Shown: positions 6,328 through 14,470, counted from the first letter of the stretch. The stretch is 15,027 nt of DNA from an uncultured Collinsella sp. (GCA_905207425.1 CAJLLB010000034.1:1-15027); one strand, 5' to 3'. The notes: generated from the letters alone by a model not told the origin. Made by a program: numbers and translations.

Positions 6328-7713
6328 GTGGATCTCAATAGGCTGATTCTGGGCAAGAGCTACAACTCTACCAAGGTCTTTCGTACCGCTCAGCATGTGG
6401 TTCAAGCCATCTTGCTCGGTATTGTCGTTCCGCTGCTTATCCTGCTGCTCATCTGGGATCTAACCGATAATCCCAATCCCGTTCCGGCCGTTGTCGTCAT
6501 TGCCGGCTTGGTCATGCTGTGCTTCTTCTTCTCGTACGTCTTTGTCGTTCCCGACGACCTCACATCGAGCGCTACCGACCGCACGCTCGCCATCGCGTCG
6601 AAAATATTCGCCTACACGTCGCGCGGCCTTACGCCCGAAGCTGCCCTGGGCGCCTCTAAGATCATCCTGTCCGAAACCATCGCCTCTGCCATCTGCTTTA
6701 CCGACGGCAAGCAGGTGTTGGCAAGCTGGGGCGAGGACTCGGCAAAATGCCCCGCGGGCACCCCGGTGGTGCTGCGGATCACGCTCAATGTGATCAACAG
6801 CGGTGAGCAAAGCGTTTTCTCGCGCGATGCCTCGACCGAGACAGGTGGCTACTTTCCGCGCCTGCGCGCCGGTATTGTCGCACCGCTTACCGTGCGCGGG
6901 CATTGCGTGGGCACGCTCGAGCTGTATTATCCCCGTCTGAGCAGCATCGATATGCGCCAGACGGCGCTTGCCTCGGGCTTTGCCGACCTCATTTCCACGC
7001 AGCTTGCGAGCTTTGAGCTCGAGCGCCAGGACGAGCTTACGGCCCGCGTGGAGCTGCGCGCCTTGCAATCGCAGGTCGATCCTCATTTTCTGTTTAACAC
7101 CATCAGCACCATTGTGTCGCTCGTGCGTACCGAGCCGGACAAGGCCAGGTCGCTGCTCATCGACTTTTCCAATTACTACCGTCAGACACTGTCCGATTCC
7201 GATACCCTCACAACGCTCGAGCACGAGGTGGAACAGGGCACTCGTTACATCAACCTTATGCAGGCCCGGTATGGCGACGGCCGTCTGCGCGTCTCGGTCG
7301 ATATCGACTTTGAGGTGCGCGACAGCATGGTGCCGCCGTTTATCTTGCAGCCGCTGCTCGAAAACTGCATCAAGCATGCGCAGCGCGAGACCGAGCCGCT
7401 TTCTATTCGTGTTAGGGCTTTTGAGACCGATGACGGTCTGGAGATCATCGTCGAAGATGACGGCATCGGTATGAGCGAAGAAGTCTGCGCGCACCTGTTT
7501 GAGCAGCATCGCCGAGAGGAGCCCGAGAGCATTACCGCCGACGGCTCCATCAAACGAGGCTGCGGCCTGGCGCTCTTCAACGTGCTTCAGCGCATCCATT
7601 TCTTTTACGGGGAAGATTCTGGCATGCGCGTGAAGTCCCAGGAGGGCGTGGGAACGCAGGTCATCGTCGAGCTGAACGGCGAGCCGCATGAGCCGGCGCC
7701 GATGAAGGTGTAG
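6328..7713 (+). CDS. LytS-type sensor histidine kinase 1
   Basis: The 461-residue membrane kinase has two hydrophobic segments (about 24-43 and 52-74), a GAF-like sensor region (about 85-215), a short helical linker and a His_kinase domain with LQSQVDPHFLFNT, where His253 is the likely phosphorylation site. An ATP-binding domain follows with the N-box LLENCIKHA, the G1 motif DDGIGM and the G2 motif GCGLALFN. Classical LytS has a 5-helix 5TMR-LYT domain; here there are only two helices. The GTG at 6328 is chosen because AAGGAG ends 6 bases before it. The ATG at 6322 abuts that site and earlier starts run through a terminator. The partner regulator gene follows after 39 bases. The signal is unknown. 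Confidence 0.9.
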   Translation: MDLNRLILGKSYNSTKVFRTAQHVVQAILLGIVVPLLILLLIWDLTDNPNPVPAVVVIAGLVMLCFFFSYVFVVPDDLTSSATDRTLAIASKIFAYTSRGLTPEAALGASKIILSETIASAICFTDGKQVLASWGEDSAKCPAGTPVVLRITLNVINSGEQSVFSRDASTETGGYFPRLRAGIVAPLTVRGHCVGTLELYYPRLSSIDMRQTALASGFADLISTQLASFELERQDELTARVELRALQSQVDPHFLFNTISTIVSLVRTEPDKARSLLIDFSNYYRQTLSDSDTLTTLEHEVEQGTRYINLMQARYGDGRLRVSVDIDFEVRDSMVPPFILQPLLENCIKHAQRETEPLSIRVRAFETDDGLEIIVEDDGIGMSEEVCAHLFEQHRREEPESITADGSIKRGCGLALFNVLQRIHFFYGEDSGMRVKSQEGVGTQVIVELNGEPHEPAPMKV

Positions 7714-7752
7714 CGCGCGGTTGGATTGAGAGAAAAAAGAGGGGAAGCGCAT

Positions 7753-8487
7753 ATGTCCGAGGGATGGAACATCTTGGTGGTTGATGACGAGCCTCCTATT
7801 AGGGCTGAGCTACGCTATCTATTGGAAAAGGATACGCGTGTGGGTCATATTGCCGAGGCGGGCAATGTCACCGAAGCCGTGGAGTCGATTCTGTCGAACA
7901 AGCCCGACGTGTTGTTTTTAGACATTACCATGCCCGGTCGCTCGGGAATTGAGCTTGCCGAGACGCTGCAGAACCTAAAGACGCCGCCGGTCGTGGTGTT
8001 TGTGACGGCATTTGCCGAGTATGCGGCTGATGCCTATAACCTCGATGCCGTCGATTATGTCGTCAAGCCGGTTGAGGACGCACGCCTGTCAAAGGCACTC
8101 GACAAGATCGAGGCGGCCTTGGGCGTCCGTCGTGTTATCCACGCTCCGCGCCAGCCTTTGCGTCTGACGGTGGACCGCGGGGGCAAAAAGGTGTTCATTC
8201 CCGCCGCAGACGTTTGCTACTTTGAGGCGCGTGCCGATTTTTGCAACGCCGTCTGCGCCGAGGGAACATATCTGATCAATGAGTCGATCTCTTCGCTCGA
8301 ACGTCGCTTGGGCTCCGAGGGCTTTATTCGCGTTCATCGCAGCTATCTGGTCAATTTGGAAGACGTGCACAATGTTGAGATTGGCTCCACGGGGTTGATG
8401 GAGCTCAGGCTCGACCGCGTGAGCTCGACGGTGCCGGTGTCCCGTCGTCGTGCCGCCGAGGTCAAGTCGCACCTGGGGCTTGCGTAA
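7753..8487 (+). CDS. LytTR-family response regulator 1
   Basis: The 244-residue protein has an N-terminal receiver domain with the acidic pair Asp11/Asp12, phospho-acceptor Asp57 (FLDITMPG), Thr85 and Lys105 (VVKPVE). A LytTR DNA-binding domain spans about 135-242 and contains GFIRVHRSYLVNLEDV and VPVSRRR. It should be phosphorylated by the kinase encoded 39 bases upstream and then bind DNA direct repeats. The ATG at 7753 follows GAGGGGA with about 8 bases of spacing; an upstream in-frame start would add nine residues that do not fit the domain. The closest relative in the window is the second regulator at 13657-14373. Confidence 0.93.
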   Translation: MSEGWNILVVDDEPPIRAELRYLLEKDTRVGHIAEAGNVTEAVESILSNKPDVLFLDITMPGRSGIELAETLQNLKTPPVVVFVTAFAEYAADAYNLDAVDYVVKPVEDARLSKALDKIEAALGVRRVIHAPRQPLRLTVDRGGKKVFIPAADVCYFEARADFCNAVCAEGTYLINESISSLERRLGSEGFIRVHRSYLVNLEDVHNVEIGSTGLMELRLDRVSSTVPVSRRRAAEVKSHLGLA

Positions 8488-8520
8488 GAGGCTTGCGTGC
8501 CGTCGTTTACCATCGCAGGT

Positions 8521-8547
8521 TTGGCATGGGCGCGCGGTGGGCATAAT
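8521..8547 (+). promoter_or_regulatory. Possible promoter of the phospholipase-like gene
   Basis: TTGGCA at 8521-8526 and CATAAT at 8542-8547 resemble -35 and -10 boxes with a rather short 15-base spacer. They lie 32 bases before the start codon. No terminator separates this region from the regulator gene, so read-through from upstream is also possible. Confidence 0.3.
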
Positions 8548-8579
8548 GGGTGGCATCGAATGAAATCGAAAGGATCATT

Positions 8580-9524
8580 ATGCCCGCGCTTATCACCCAT
8601 CATCTGTTTGGCGAGGAAAGCATCGACCGTCTTCCGCAGGGCGTCATCACGTCCGATGAAGAGCGCATTGCCTTTATCTTGGGCAACCAAGGCCCCGACC
8701 CGTTTTTCTTTCACATTCTGACACCGCGTGTTTCCGACTGCACGCTGCTGGCGCAGGTCATGCATCGGTCGCGCATGTCTCGCCAGTTCGCGTGCCTGCG
8801 CGATGGCGTGTCGCATCTGCTGCCGCGCGACGCCAGCTTGGGTCGTGCCTTTGCGCTGGGCCTGCTGTCTCATTACGTGCTCGACCGCAACGCTCACCCC
8901 TTTGTCTATGAGCAACAGTTTGGCATCGTGGAGTCCGATTCAGAGCTTGAGGATTCGAGCAGTCAGGTCCATGCCGTGATCGAGAGCGACCTGGATGTAC
9001 TGATGCTGCAGCTTAAACGCGATGGCGCTACGGTTGACGATTACCCGCCGGCGGGCGAGTTCGTCACCACCGATCGCATCAATCGCGTGGCCGGCGTGCT
9101 GATGAGCTATGTTGCCGGACGCGTGTACGGCATTGACATTCCGGCGGGGGAGTACGGTGCTGCCGTTGCCAATATGCAGCGACTTTACCGCGCGATTGAG
9201 CCGGCCGGCTCCGTAAAGACGCGCGCGATCTCGCTGGTTGAGGGCTTGGTGCACGATTATTCGCTGCTCGACGGCCTTGCGCACCGCGTGACGACCGAGC
9301 TGCCCGAGCGTACCGGCAACCTGGGCCACTTGACATGGAAGAACCCCTTTACCGATGAAGTCTCGACCGAGAGCTTCCCCGAGGTCTTTGACCGCGCGCT
9401 GCTCGATTACGAGTGCACGGTTGCCCGCTTTATCGAGACCGGCGATATGGAAGCCGTGACCAACCATGTCAATTACAGCGGTCGCGTGCTCGGCGCCGAC
9501 GAGGAGTTCGACCGCGAGGAGTAG
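8580..9524 (+). CDS. Zinc-dependent phospholipase C-family protein, no signal peptide
   Basis: The 314-residue protein resembles the zinc-dependent phospholipase C / S1-P1 nuclease-like alpha-helical family. Likely metal ligands are His7/His8 (ITHHLFG), Asp40 and His45 (GPDPFFFH), His98 and Asp102 (LLSHYVLD), His106 (NAHPF), and His131 with Glu135 (HAVIESD). Secreted phospholipases C of this family carry a signal peptide; here the mature-like sequence starts directly at the initiator methionine, so the protein is predicted to stay in the cytoplasm. Its substrate is therefore open: a lipid head group or another phosphodiester or phosphomonoester. The ATG at 8580 has AAAGGA 5 bases upstream, which favours it over an in-frame GTG at 8550. 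It lies 92 bases after the first LytTR regulator gene and may be its target. Confidence 0.78.
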   Translation: MPALITHHLFGEESIDRLPQGVITSDEERIAFILGNQGPDPFFFHILTPRVSDCTLLAQVMHRSRMSRQFACLRDGVSHLLPRDASLGRAFALGLLSHYVLDRNAHPFVYEQQFGIVESDSELEDSSSQVHAVIESDLDVLMLQLKRDGATVDDYPPAGEFVTTDRINRVAGVLMSYVAGRVYGIDIPAGEYGAAVANMQRLYRAIEPAGSVKTRAISLVEGLVHDYSLLDGLAHRVTTELPERTGNLGHLTWKNPFTDEVSTESFPEVFDRALLDYECTVARFIETGDMEAVTNHVNYSGRVLGADEEFDREE

Positions 9525-9625
9525 GGCCCATGCGTGCCCCTTTGCCGAATCCTTACCGGCGCTTCTGGACAATTGGGGTACGATGAACTAACTGCATATC
9601 GGGCGAATACGAAGGGTCCCTGTCC

Positions 9626-10885
9626 ATGAAATACACCAAGCTCGAGCGTAACTGGGTCATGTACGATGTGGGAAACTCGGCCCTCGTGCTGCTCAATACC
9701 TCGGTGGTGCCCATCTACTTTAACGCCATCAATACCGGTGCTTCCTCGGCAGACCTGGTGGTCGCTTGGGGCAACGCTCAGACGATTGCCTCGCTGGTCA
9801 TTGCCATGCTCATGCCCATTCTGGGCGCGCTTGCCGATTACGCCGGCAACAAGATCAAGTTCTTCTTGGGCTTCTTCCTCACGGGCCTGGTTCTTTGCCT
9901 GGCGCAGGCTATCCCAATGTCCGCCATGGCATTTTTGACCGTGTACGTGCTGTGCACCATCGGCCTTAACTCTTCTATGACGTTCTACGACGCTATGCTG
10001 CCCGACATTACCACCGACGAGCGCATGGACGCCGTGTCCAGCTCGGGTTATGCCTGGGGCTACATCGGTTCCACCGTGCCGTTCATCATCTGCCTGGCGC
10101 TCATCATGGGTGGCCCCGCTCTTGGCATCCCCACCATGCTGGCAACGCGTCTGTCGTTTATCATCACTGGTGCCTGGTGGCTCATCTTTACCCTGCCGCT
10201 CATTCGCACCTATAAGCAAAAGTACGGTCGCGAGCGCGGTCCCGAGGACACCATCGGCCACATCGTGGGCGGTGTGTTCTCCGAGGTCGGACACACCATG
10301 CGCGAGATTGCCCACAATAAGACCGTGCTGGTCTACATGATCGCGTTCTTCTTCTATATCGACGGTGTGCACACGGTCATTTCCATGGCCACCAGTTACG
10401 GATCGGCCTTGGGCATCGATTCGACGCAGCTGGTGCTGGCGCTGCTCGTTACGCAGTTCGTGGCCTTTCCGTCCGCCATCATCTACGGCAAGCTCGCCGG
10501 ACGCGTGGGCACGCTCAACATGATCCTGGTGGCGGTCGCCGCCTACATGGGGATTGTGCTGTTCGCCGCGTTCTTCCTAAAGACCGCCTTTGAATTCTGG
10601 GTGCTTGCCATTATGGTCGGCCTGTTCCAGGGCGGTGTGCAGGCGCTCAGCCGTAGCTACTTTGGCCGCATTATCCCCAAGGAAAAGTCCAACGAGTACT
10701 ACGGCTTCTTTGACATCTTTGGTCGTTATGCAAGCGTTATGGGCACCTTCCTGGTGTCGGTCGTCACCTCGCTGACCGGCAACCCGTCGCTGGGCGTCCT
10801 TTCCATTGGCGTGCTGCTGGTCGTTGGCTTTATGCTACTGGTCCGCCTGTCCCGCATGACTCGGGCGGCAGAGCATGCCGCATAG
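9626..10885 (+). CDS. UMF1/Atg22-type MFS transporter
   Basis: The 419-residue protein has about 12 hydrophobic segments and the MYDVGNSA motif at residues 12-19, matching the YDxxNSA signature of the UMF1 (Atg22-like) branch of the major facilitator superfamily. The loop ALADYAGNKIKF after helix 2 is the MFS motif A equivalent, and DERMDAVSSSGYAWGYIGS and FGRIIPKEKSNEYYGFFDIFGR are also characteristic. Eukaryotic Atg22 exports amino acids from the vacuole; the bacterial substrates are unknown. The ATG at 9626 has GAAGGG 9 bases upstream. It lies 101 bases after the phospholipase-like gene with no terminator in between, so the two may share a transcript. Confidence 0.88.
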   Translation: MKYTKLERNWVMYDVGNSALVLLNTSVVPIYFNAINTGASSADLVVAWGNAQTIASLVIAMLMPILGALADYAGNKIKFFLGFFLTGLVLCLAQAIPMSAMAFLTVYVLCTIGLNSSMTFYDAMLPDITTDERMDAVSSSGYAWGYIGSTVPFIICLALIMGGPALGIPTMLATRLSFIITGAWWLIFTLPLIRTYKQKYGRERGPEDTIGHIVGGVFSEVGHTMREIAHNKTVLVYMIAFFFYIDGVHTVISMATSYGSALGIDSTQLVLALLVTQFVAFPSAIIYGKLAGRVGTLNMILVAVAAYMGIVLFAAFFLKTAFEFWVLAIMVGLFQGGVQALSRSYFGRIIPKEKSNEYYGFFDIFGRYASVMGTFLVSVVTSLTGNPSLGVLSIGVLLVVGFMLLVRLSRMTRAAEHAA

Positions 10886-10932
10886 GAGCGAGCGGCTATT
10901 GTGCCTGTCCACGGTACTCTTTTGGGGTTATC

Positions 10933-10948
10933 CGCAATAAACATTGCG
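10933..10948. promoter_or_regulatory. Short palindrome upstream of the glycosyltransferase gene
   Basis: CGCAAT (10933-10938) and ATTGCG (10943-10948) are exact inverted copies around AAAC. They lie about 30 bases before a -10-like TATGAT at 10978-10983. The site could be an operator of a promoter here, but no good -35 element accompanies the -10. Confidence 0.25.
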
Positions 10949-10999
10949 ACTTGCGAGCAATGATTTGCCCAAGTGGGTATGATGGAATCAGCTAGGTCG

Positions 11000-11035
11000 C
11001 GGGGCGTCGCCTGTGTTTGGCGGCGTCCCGTTTTT
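11000..11035 (+). terminator. Intrinsic terminator or attenuator before the glycosyltransferase gene
   Basis: CGGGGCGTCGCC (11000-11011) pairs with GGCGGCGTCCCG (11019-11030) over 12 positions including two G-U wobbles, followed by TTTTT. It is 114 bases after the transporter stop codon and only 21 bases before the next start codon. It may simply end the upstream transcript, or it may attenuate a transcript starting near 10990. Confidence 0.85.
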
Positions 11036-11056
11036 GTGTTGCAGGGAGGGTAAGGC

Positions 11057-12244
11057 ATGAACGCCACGGTCGTGATTCCAACGTATTGGGCGGGCGATGA
11101 CGCTTGCGCAAACGCCCCTGGCACCTATGACCATTCGACGCGACTCAACGCCGACAATCCCGAACTCGACCGCTGCCTGGCCTCGCTTGAGCAGGTGTGC
11201 GACATCCCGCGCATCATCCTTTTGGTGGTCTGTCCTGTTTCTGCCACAGCCGATGTGTCGCTGCGCGTGCACGAGATTGTCGACGCGCATCCCACGCTCA
11301 AGGTCACCGTTGTCACCAACACCCAGGCCTCGCGCATCGCAGACCGGGTTGCTCAGATCGCGCCCAAGGGTTCGGGCGAGTGCGTGAGCCTGCGAGGCTA
11401 CGGTGCCATCCGCAACATGGGGCTAGCCTGTGCCGCTGTGCTGGGGCATGACGCGGTTATCTTTTTGGATGACGATGAGACTGTCATCGACGCCGACTTT
11501 ATGAAGCGCGCGACCTATGCGTTGGGGCAGCAGACGCGTCAGGGCTTGCCGATCTTGGTCAAGAGCGGCTATTTCTACGATCGCGACGGCTCGCCGTTGG
11601 CTCCCACGGACAAGGCGGGCATCTGCCATCGTTGGTGGACCAAGCGCATCGAGTTCAACCGTTGGATGAAAAAGGCGCTCTCGGGCACCCGCATCTCGCG
11701 CTCCAACTACGTGTGCGGCGGCCTGATGGCCCTGCACGCCCGCGCCTTTACGCGTGTGGCCTTTGACCCGTTTATCACCCGCGGCGAGGACTTGGATTAC
11801 CTCTTTAACATGCGTATGTTTGGCTACGACGTGTGGTTTGATAACGAGTGGACCGTGCGCCATCTGCCTCCGGAGTCCGAAAAGCGCTCACCGCGCTTTA
11901 TGCAGGATGTATACCGTTGGTACTACGAACGGGCCAAGTTGACGTTCGCCGCGCATCAAAAGGAGCTCATCCCCGTTACGGCGGCATCGCTCATGCCCTA
12001 CCCGGGCCCGTGGATTTCGCGCGAGCTCGACGACCGCGTGCGCAAGACCGCTATGGTCCGCAGCGTGTTTACCCGCGAGCATGAGGGCTACCTGCGCATT
12101 TGGCGCCATGGTATCGGCGAGGCAAAGGCCTATGCGCGCCAAAACGCTGCAAGCTACCTGCGTTTCCAGAGCTTTTGGCCCAAGATCATGGACGGGCTTT
12201 GGCGTGACGCACAACTGATCAGTATCCTGGAGGGGGCCGAATGA
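11057..12244 (+). CDS. GT-A-fold glycosyltransferase (family 2-like)
   Basis: The 395-residue soluble protein begins with the GT-A nucleotide-binding strand (MNATVVIPTY) and has a DDD motif at residues 138-140 in IFLDDDE, expected to bind the metal and nucleotide sugar. A later RGEDLDYLFNMRMFGYDVWFD block (242-262) fits the acceptor or catalytic region of family 2-like enzymes. No membrane segment is visible, so it probably acts at the cytoplasmic face. Donor and acceptor are unknown; an envelope glycan or glycolipid is a reasonable guess. The ATG at 11057 follows AGGGAGG by 7 bases. Its TGA overlaps the ATG of the second kinase gene (ATGA at 12241-12244), so the two are probably translationally coupled and co-transcribed. 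Confidence 0.8.
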   Translation: MNATVVIPTYWAGDDACANAPGTYDHSTRLNADNPELDRCLASLEQVCDIPRIILLVVCPVSATADVSLRVHEIVDAHPTLKVTVVTNTQASRIADRVAQIAPKGSGECVSLRGYGAIRNMGLACAAVLGHDAVIFLDDDETVIDADFMKRATYALGQQTRQGLPILVKSGYFYDRDGSPLAPTDKAGICHRWWTKRIEFNRWMKKALSGTRISRSNYVCGGLMALHARAFTRVAFDPFITRGEDLDYLFNMRMFGYDVWFDNEWTVRHLPPESEKRSPRFMQDVYRWYYERAKLTFAAHQKELIPVTAASLMPYPGPWISRELDDRVRKTAMVRSVFTREHEGYLRIWRHGIGEAKAYARQNAASYLRFQSFWPKIMDGLWRDAQLISILEGAE

Positions 12245-13584
12245 TCGACCGCCGCGCCCAGCGCGATAGTTCAATATCAATCTTTCGCATCATTGCCGTT
12301 GCATGCGCCATTTGCGTGCTGGTGTACTTTATTTTTGCCTTGGTGACCGGTATCGAGCCGATCGCCACGGTGATTGCCTGCGCGCTGCTGTGCATCTTTC
12401 TGTGCATCTTTATCTTTTTGACGCTCAATCCCGATTCGGTGCGCTCCCAGTACACCGAGGAGACGCTCTCGGTGGCCTCGGCCATGCTCGAGGACATTAA
12501 GGGCGGTCTGACGCAGGAGTCGGCGCGTTTGGTGTGCCGGCGCATTTTGCCCGAGACGCGCGCCATGACGGTGGCCATCACCGACGAGGACAACGTGCTT
12601 GCCTGCGCGGGCGAGTTTGAGGAAAAACTGCTGCCCGATACTCCCATCCACACGCTTGCCACACGCTACGTTATCGAACATGGCATCGTGCAGTCGTTCA
12701 ACCGTATGGTGGATGTCGTGGGCTCGGACGGCTCGCACAACCAAGTTCCCGCCGGCATTATCGCCCCCATCAAGGTGGGCGATCGTACCGTCGGCACGCT
12801 CAAGTTCTACTACAAGACCCCGCGCGCCGTCGACCGTACCCAGTATGCGCTTGCCTCGGGCTTTGCCGAGATCTTGTCCACGCAGCTCGCCATCCACGAG
12901 CTCGAGGTGCAAAAGGAACTCACGGCGCGCGCCGAGGTGCGTGCGCTGCAGGCGCAGATTAACCCGCACTTCCTGTTCAACACGCTGAACACCATTGCAT
13001 CGTTTACGCGCACCGACCCGCTGCGGGCCCGCGAACTGCTTCGTGAGTTCTCATCGTTCTATCGTGCTACACTCGACAACTCGGGATCGCTTATTCCGGT
13101 CTCGCGCGAGGTCGCACAGACCAAGCGCTACCTTACCTTTGAGAAGGCCCGCTTTGGCGAGGACCGCGTGCTTGCGACGTTCGATGTGTCCGAGGACGTG
13201 GAAGATACGCTGGTGCCGGCGTTCGTGATCCAGCCGATTGTCGAGAACGCCGTACGTCATGGTATGGGCGATGACGACGCCCTGAGGATCGACGTGACCG
13301 TTCACCAAGACGGCGAGGATGCAATCTTGATTGCCGTGGCCGATAATGGCGTGGGCATGGATGAGGGTACCGCCGCCAGACTGTTTGACGAGCGCTCTGC
13401 CCGTCCCGACGCCAGCTCTCCCCAGGGTGGCGGCGCCGGTGTGGCCATGCACAATATTTCGGAGCGCATCCATCGCTTTTATGGGCCGCACTCCTATACG
13501 CGTGTCGAATCGGCGCCGGGCAAGGGCACCAAAGTGCTCCTGCACCTTGATTTGTCAGAGAGCATCTTTGACATTCAAGAGTAA
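12241..13584 (+). CDS. LytS-type sensor histidine kinase 2
   Basis: The 447-residue kinase has the same layout as kinase 1: two hydrophobic segments (about 14-36 and 42-62), a GAF-like region (about 75-200), the block LQAQINPHFLFNT with likely phospho-acceptor His243, and an ATPase domain with the N-box VENAVRHG, G1 motif DNGVGM and glycine-rich GGGAGVAM. The stretch ALASGFAEILSTQLAIHELE closely parallels kinase 1, so the two are paralogues, while the sensor parts differ more. The ATG overlaps the glycosyltransferase stop codon by 4 bases. The partner regulator gene follows after 72 bases containing a hairpin. The signal is unknown. Confidence 0.9.
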   Translation: MIDRRAQRDSSISIFRIIAVACAICVLVYFIFALVTGIEPIATVIACALLCIFLCIFIFLTLNPDSVRSQYTEETLSVASAMLEDIKGGLTQESARLVCRRILPETRAMTVAITDEDNVLACAGEFEEKLLPDTPIHTLATRYVIEHGIVQSFNRMVDVVGSDGSHNQVPAGIIAPIKVGDRTVGTLKFYYKTPRAVDRTQYALASGFAEILSTQLAIHELEVQKELTARAEVRALQAQINPHFLFNTLNTIASFTRTDPLRARELLREFSSFYRATLDNSGSLIPVSREVAQTKRYLTFEKARFGEDRVLATFDVSEDVEDTLVPAFVIQPIVENAVRHGMGDDDALRIDVTVHQDGEDAILIAVADNGVGMDEGTAARLFDERSARPDASSPQGGGAGVAMHNISERIHRFYGPHSYTRVESAPGKGTKVLLHLDLSESIFDIQE

Positions 13585-13593
13585 AATAAAAGG

Positions 13594-13631
13594 CTACGGG
13601 CTCAACGTCATGCGACGGATGCCCGGCGTAG
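13594..13631 (+). other. Hairpin between kinase 2 and regulator 2 genes
   Basis: CTACG (13594-13598) pairs with CGTAG (13627-13631). GGC (13599-13601) pairs with GCC (13621-13623) across a small bulge, and GTC/GAC form an inner stem. No T run follows, so it is not a standard terminator. It lies in the leader of the regulator gene and may affect processing or relative expression. Confidence 0.4.
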
Positions 13632-13656
13632 TTAGTTGACGAAAGGTTTTATCCCT

Positions 13657-14373
13657 ATGCTGCGTGCGATGATTGTGGATGATGAGGCGCCGGCTCGCTC
13701 GGAGCTTCGCTTCCTGCTCGAGCAAACGGGCAAGATCGGCACGATCACGGAGGCGTCGAGCGTCCGCTCCGCCATCGAGATGCTTATGGAAAGTCGCGTG
13801 GATGTCGTGTTTCTCGATATCTCGATGCCCGGTGCCTCGGGCCTGCAACTTGCCGAGGCGCTGCATAAGCTCAAAAATCCGCCGGCGATCGTGTTTGTGA
13901 CTGCGTATAGCGACCATGCGGTCGAGGCATTCGACGTGGATGCCGTCGATTATCTGATGAAGCCGGTCGAGGAAGCTCGCTTGGATCGCGCGATCGAGAA
14001 GGTCATGCAACGCGCCAAGCCGGTTACGGACAGCAAGGTGACCATCGAGCGTATCCCGGTGGAAAAGGGCGGCCGCAAGGTGCTCATTCCCGTGGACGAC
14101 ATTCGCTTTATCATGGCCAAGGACGATTACTCCTGCATCTATACCGTCGATGATCGCTTTTTGTCGACGACCTCGCTGGCGCAGTTTGAGGCCAAGCTCT
14201 GCGATTTTGGCTTCTTCCGTGTTCACCGCCGCTATATCGTCAACTTGGCGTGCGTCACGGACGTTGAGACGGTGCCCTCGGGCGCCATCCAGCTGGGCAT
14301 TACGGGCGTCGACGAACGCGTGCCGGTTTCGCGCCGCCGCGTCGTGCCGCTCAAGAAGGCCCTGAGCCTCTAG
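13657..14373 (+). CDS. LytTR-family response regulator 2
   Basis: The 238-residue protein has a receiver domain with Asp8/Asp9, phospho-acceptor Asp54 (FLDISMPG), Thr82 and Lys102 (LMKPVE), then a LytTR DNA-binding domain from about 128 to 237 with GFFRVHRRYIVNL and VPVSRRR. It is clearly a paralogue of regulator 1, sharing DAVDY..KPVE.ARL and the VHR.Y.VNL block. The ATG at 13657 follows GAAAGG by about 10 bases; an in-frame TTG at 13636 has no such site. It is probably the cognate partner of kinase 2. A strong terminator follows the gene. Confidence 0.93.
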   Translation: MLRAMIVDDEAPARSELRFLLEQTGKIGTITEASSVRSAIEMLMESRVDVVFLDISMPGASGLQLAEALHKLKNPPAIVFVTAYSDHAVEAFDVDAVDYLMKPVEEARLDRAIEKVMQRAKPVTDSKVTIERIPVEKGGRKVLIPVDDIRFIMAKDDYSCIYTVDDRFLSTTSLAQFEAKLCDFGFFRVHRRYIVNLACVTDVETVPSGAIQLGITGVDERVPVSRRRVVPLKKALSL

Positions 14374-14379
14374 CACACT

Positions 14380-14430
14380 GGCCCCGCAGCCCTGTAGACC
14401 CATCGTCTGCGGAGCCGTGGGGCCTTTTTT
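14380..14430 (+). terminator. Intrinsic terminator after regulator 2
   Basis: GGCCCC (14380-14385) pairs with GGGGCC (14419-14424), with further inner pairing (CCGCAG with CTGCGG), followed by six T residues. It ends the glycosyltransferase-kinase-regulator operon and lies 41 bases before the next start codon. Confidence 0.85.
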
Positions 14431-14470
14431 GTATGTATCTGCCGAATCGTTTTTTTGCGGAAGGGATCCC

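Noticed and set aside
4884..6356. 490-codon minus-strand open frame over the amidohydrolase gene
   Set aside because: The plus strand carries a complete metal-ligand set; the antisense product is Val/Gly/Asp/Leu-rich with no motif.
6460..7752. 430-codon minus-strand open frame over kinase 1
   Set aside because: The kinase motifs on the plus strand are complete and the antisense frame shows no domain or start context.
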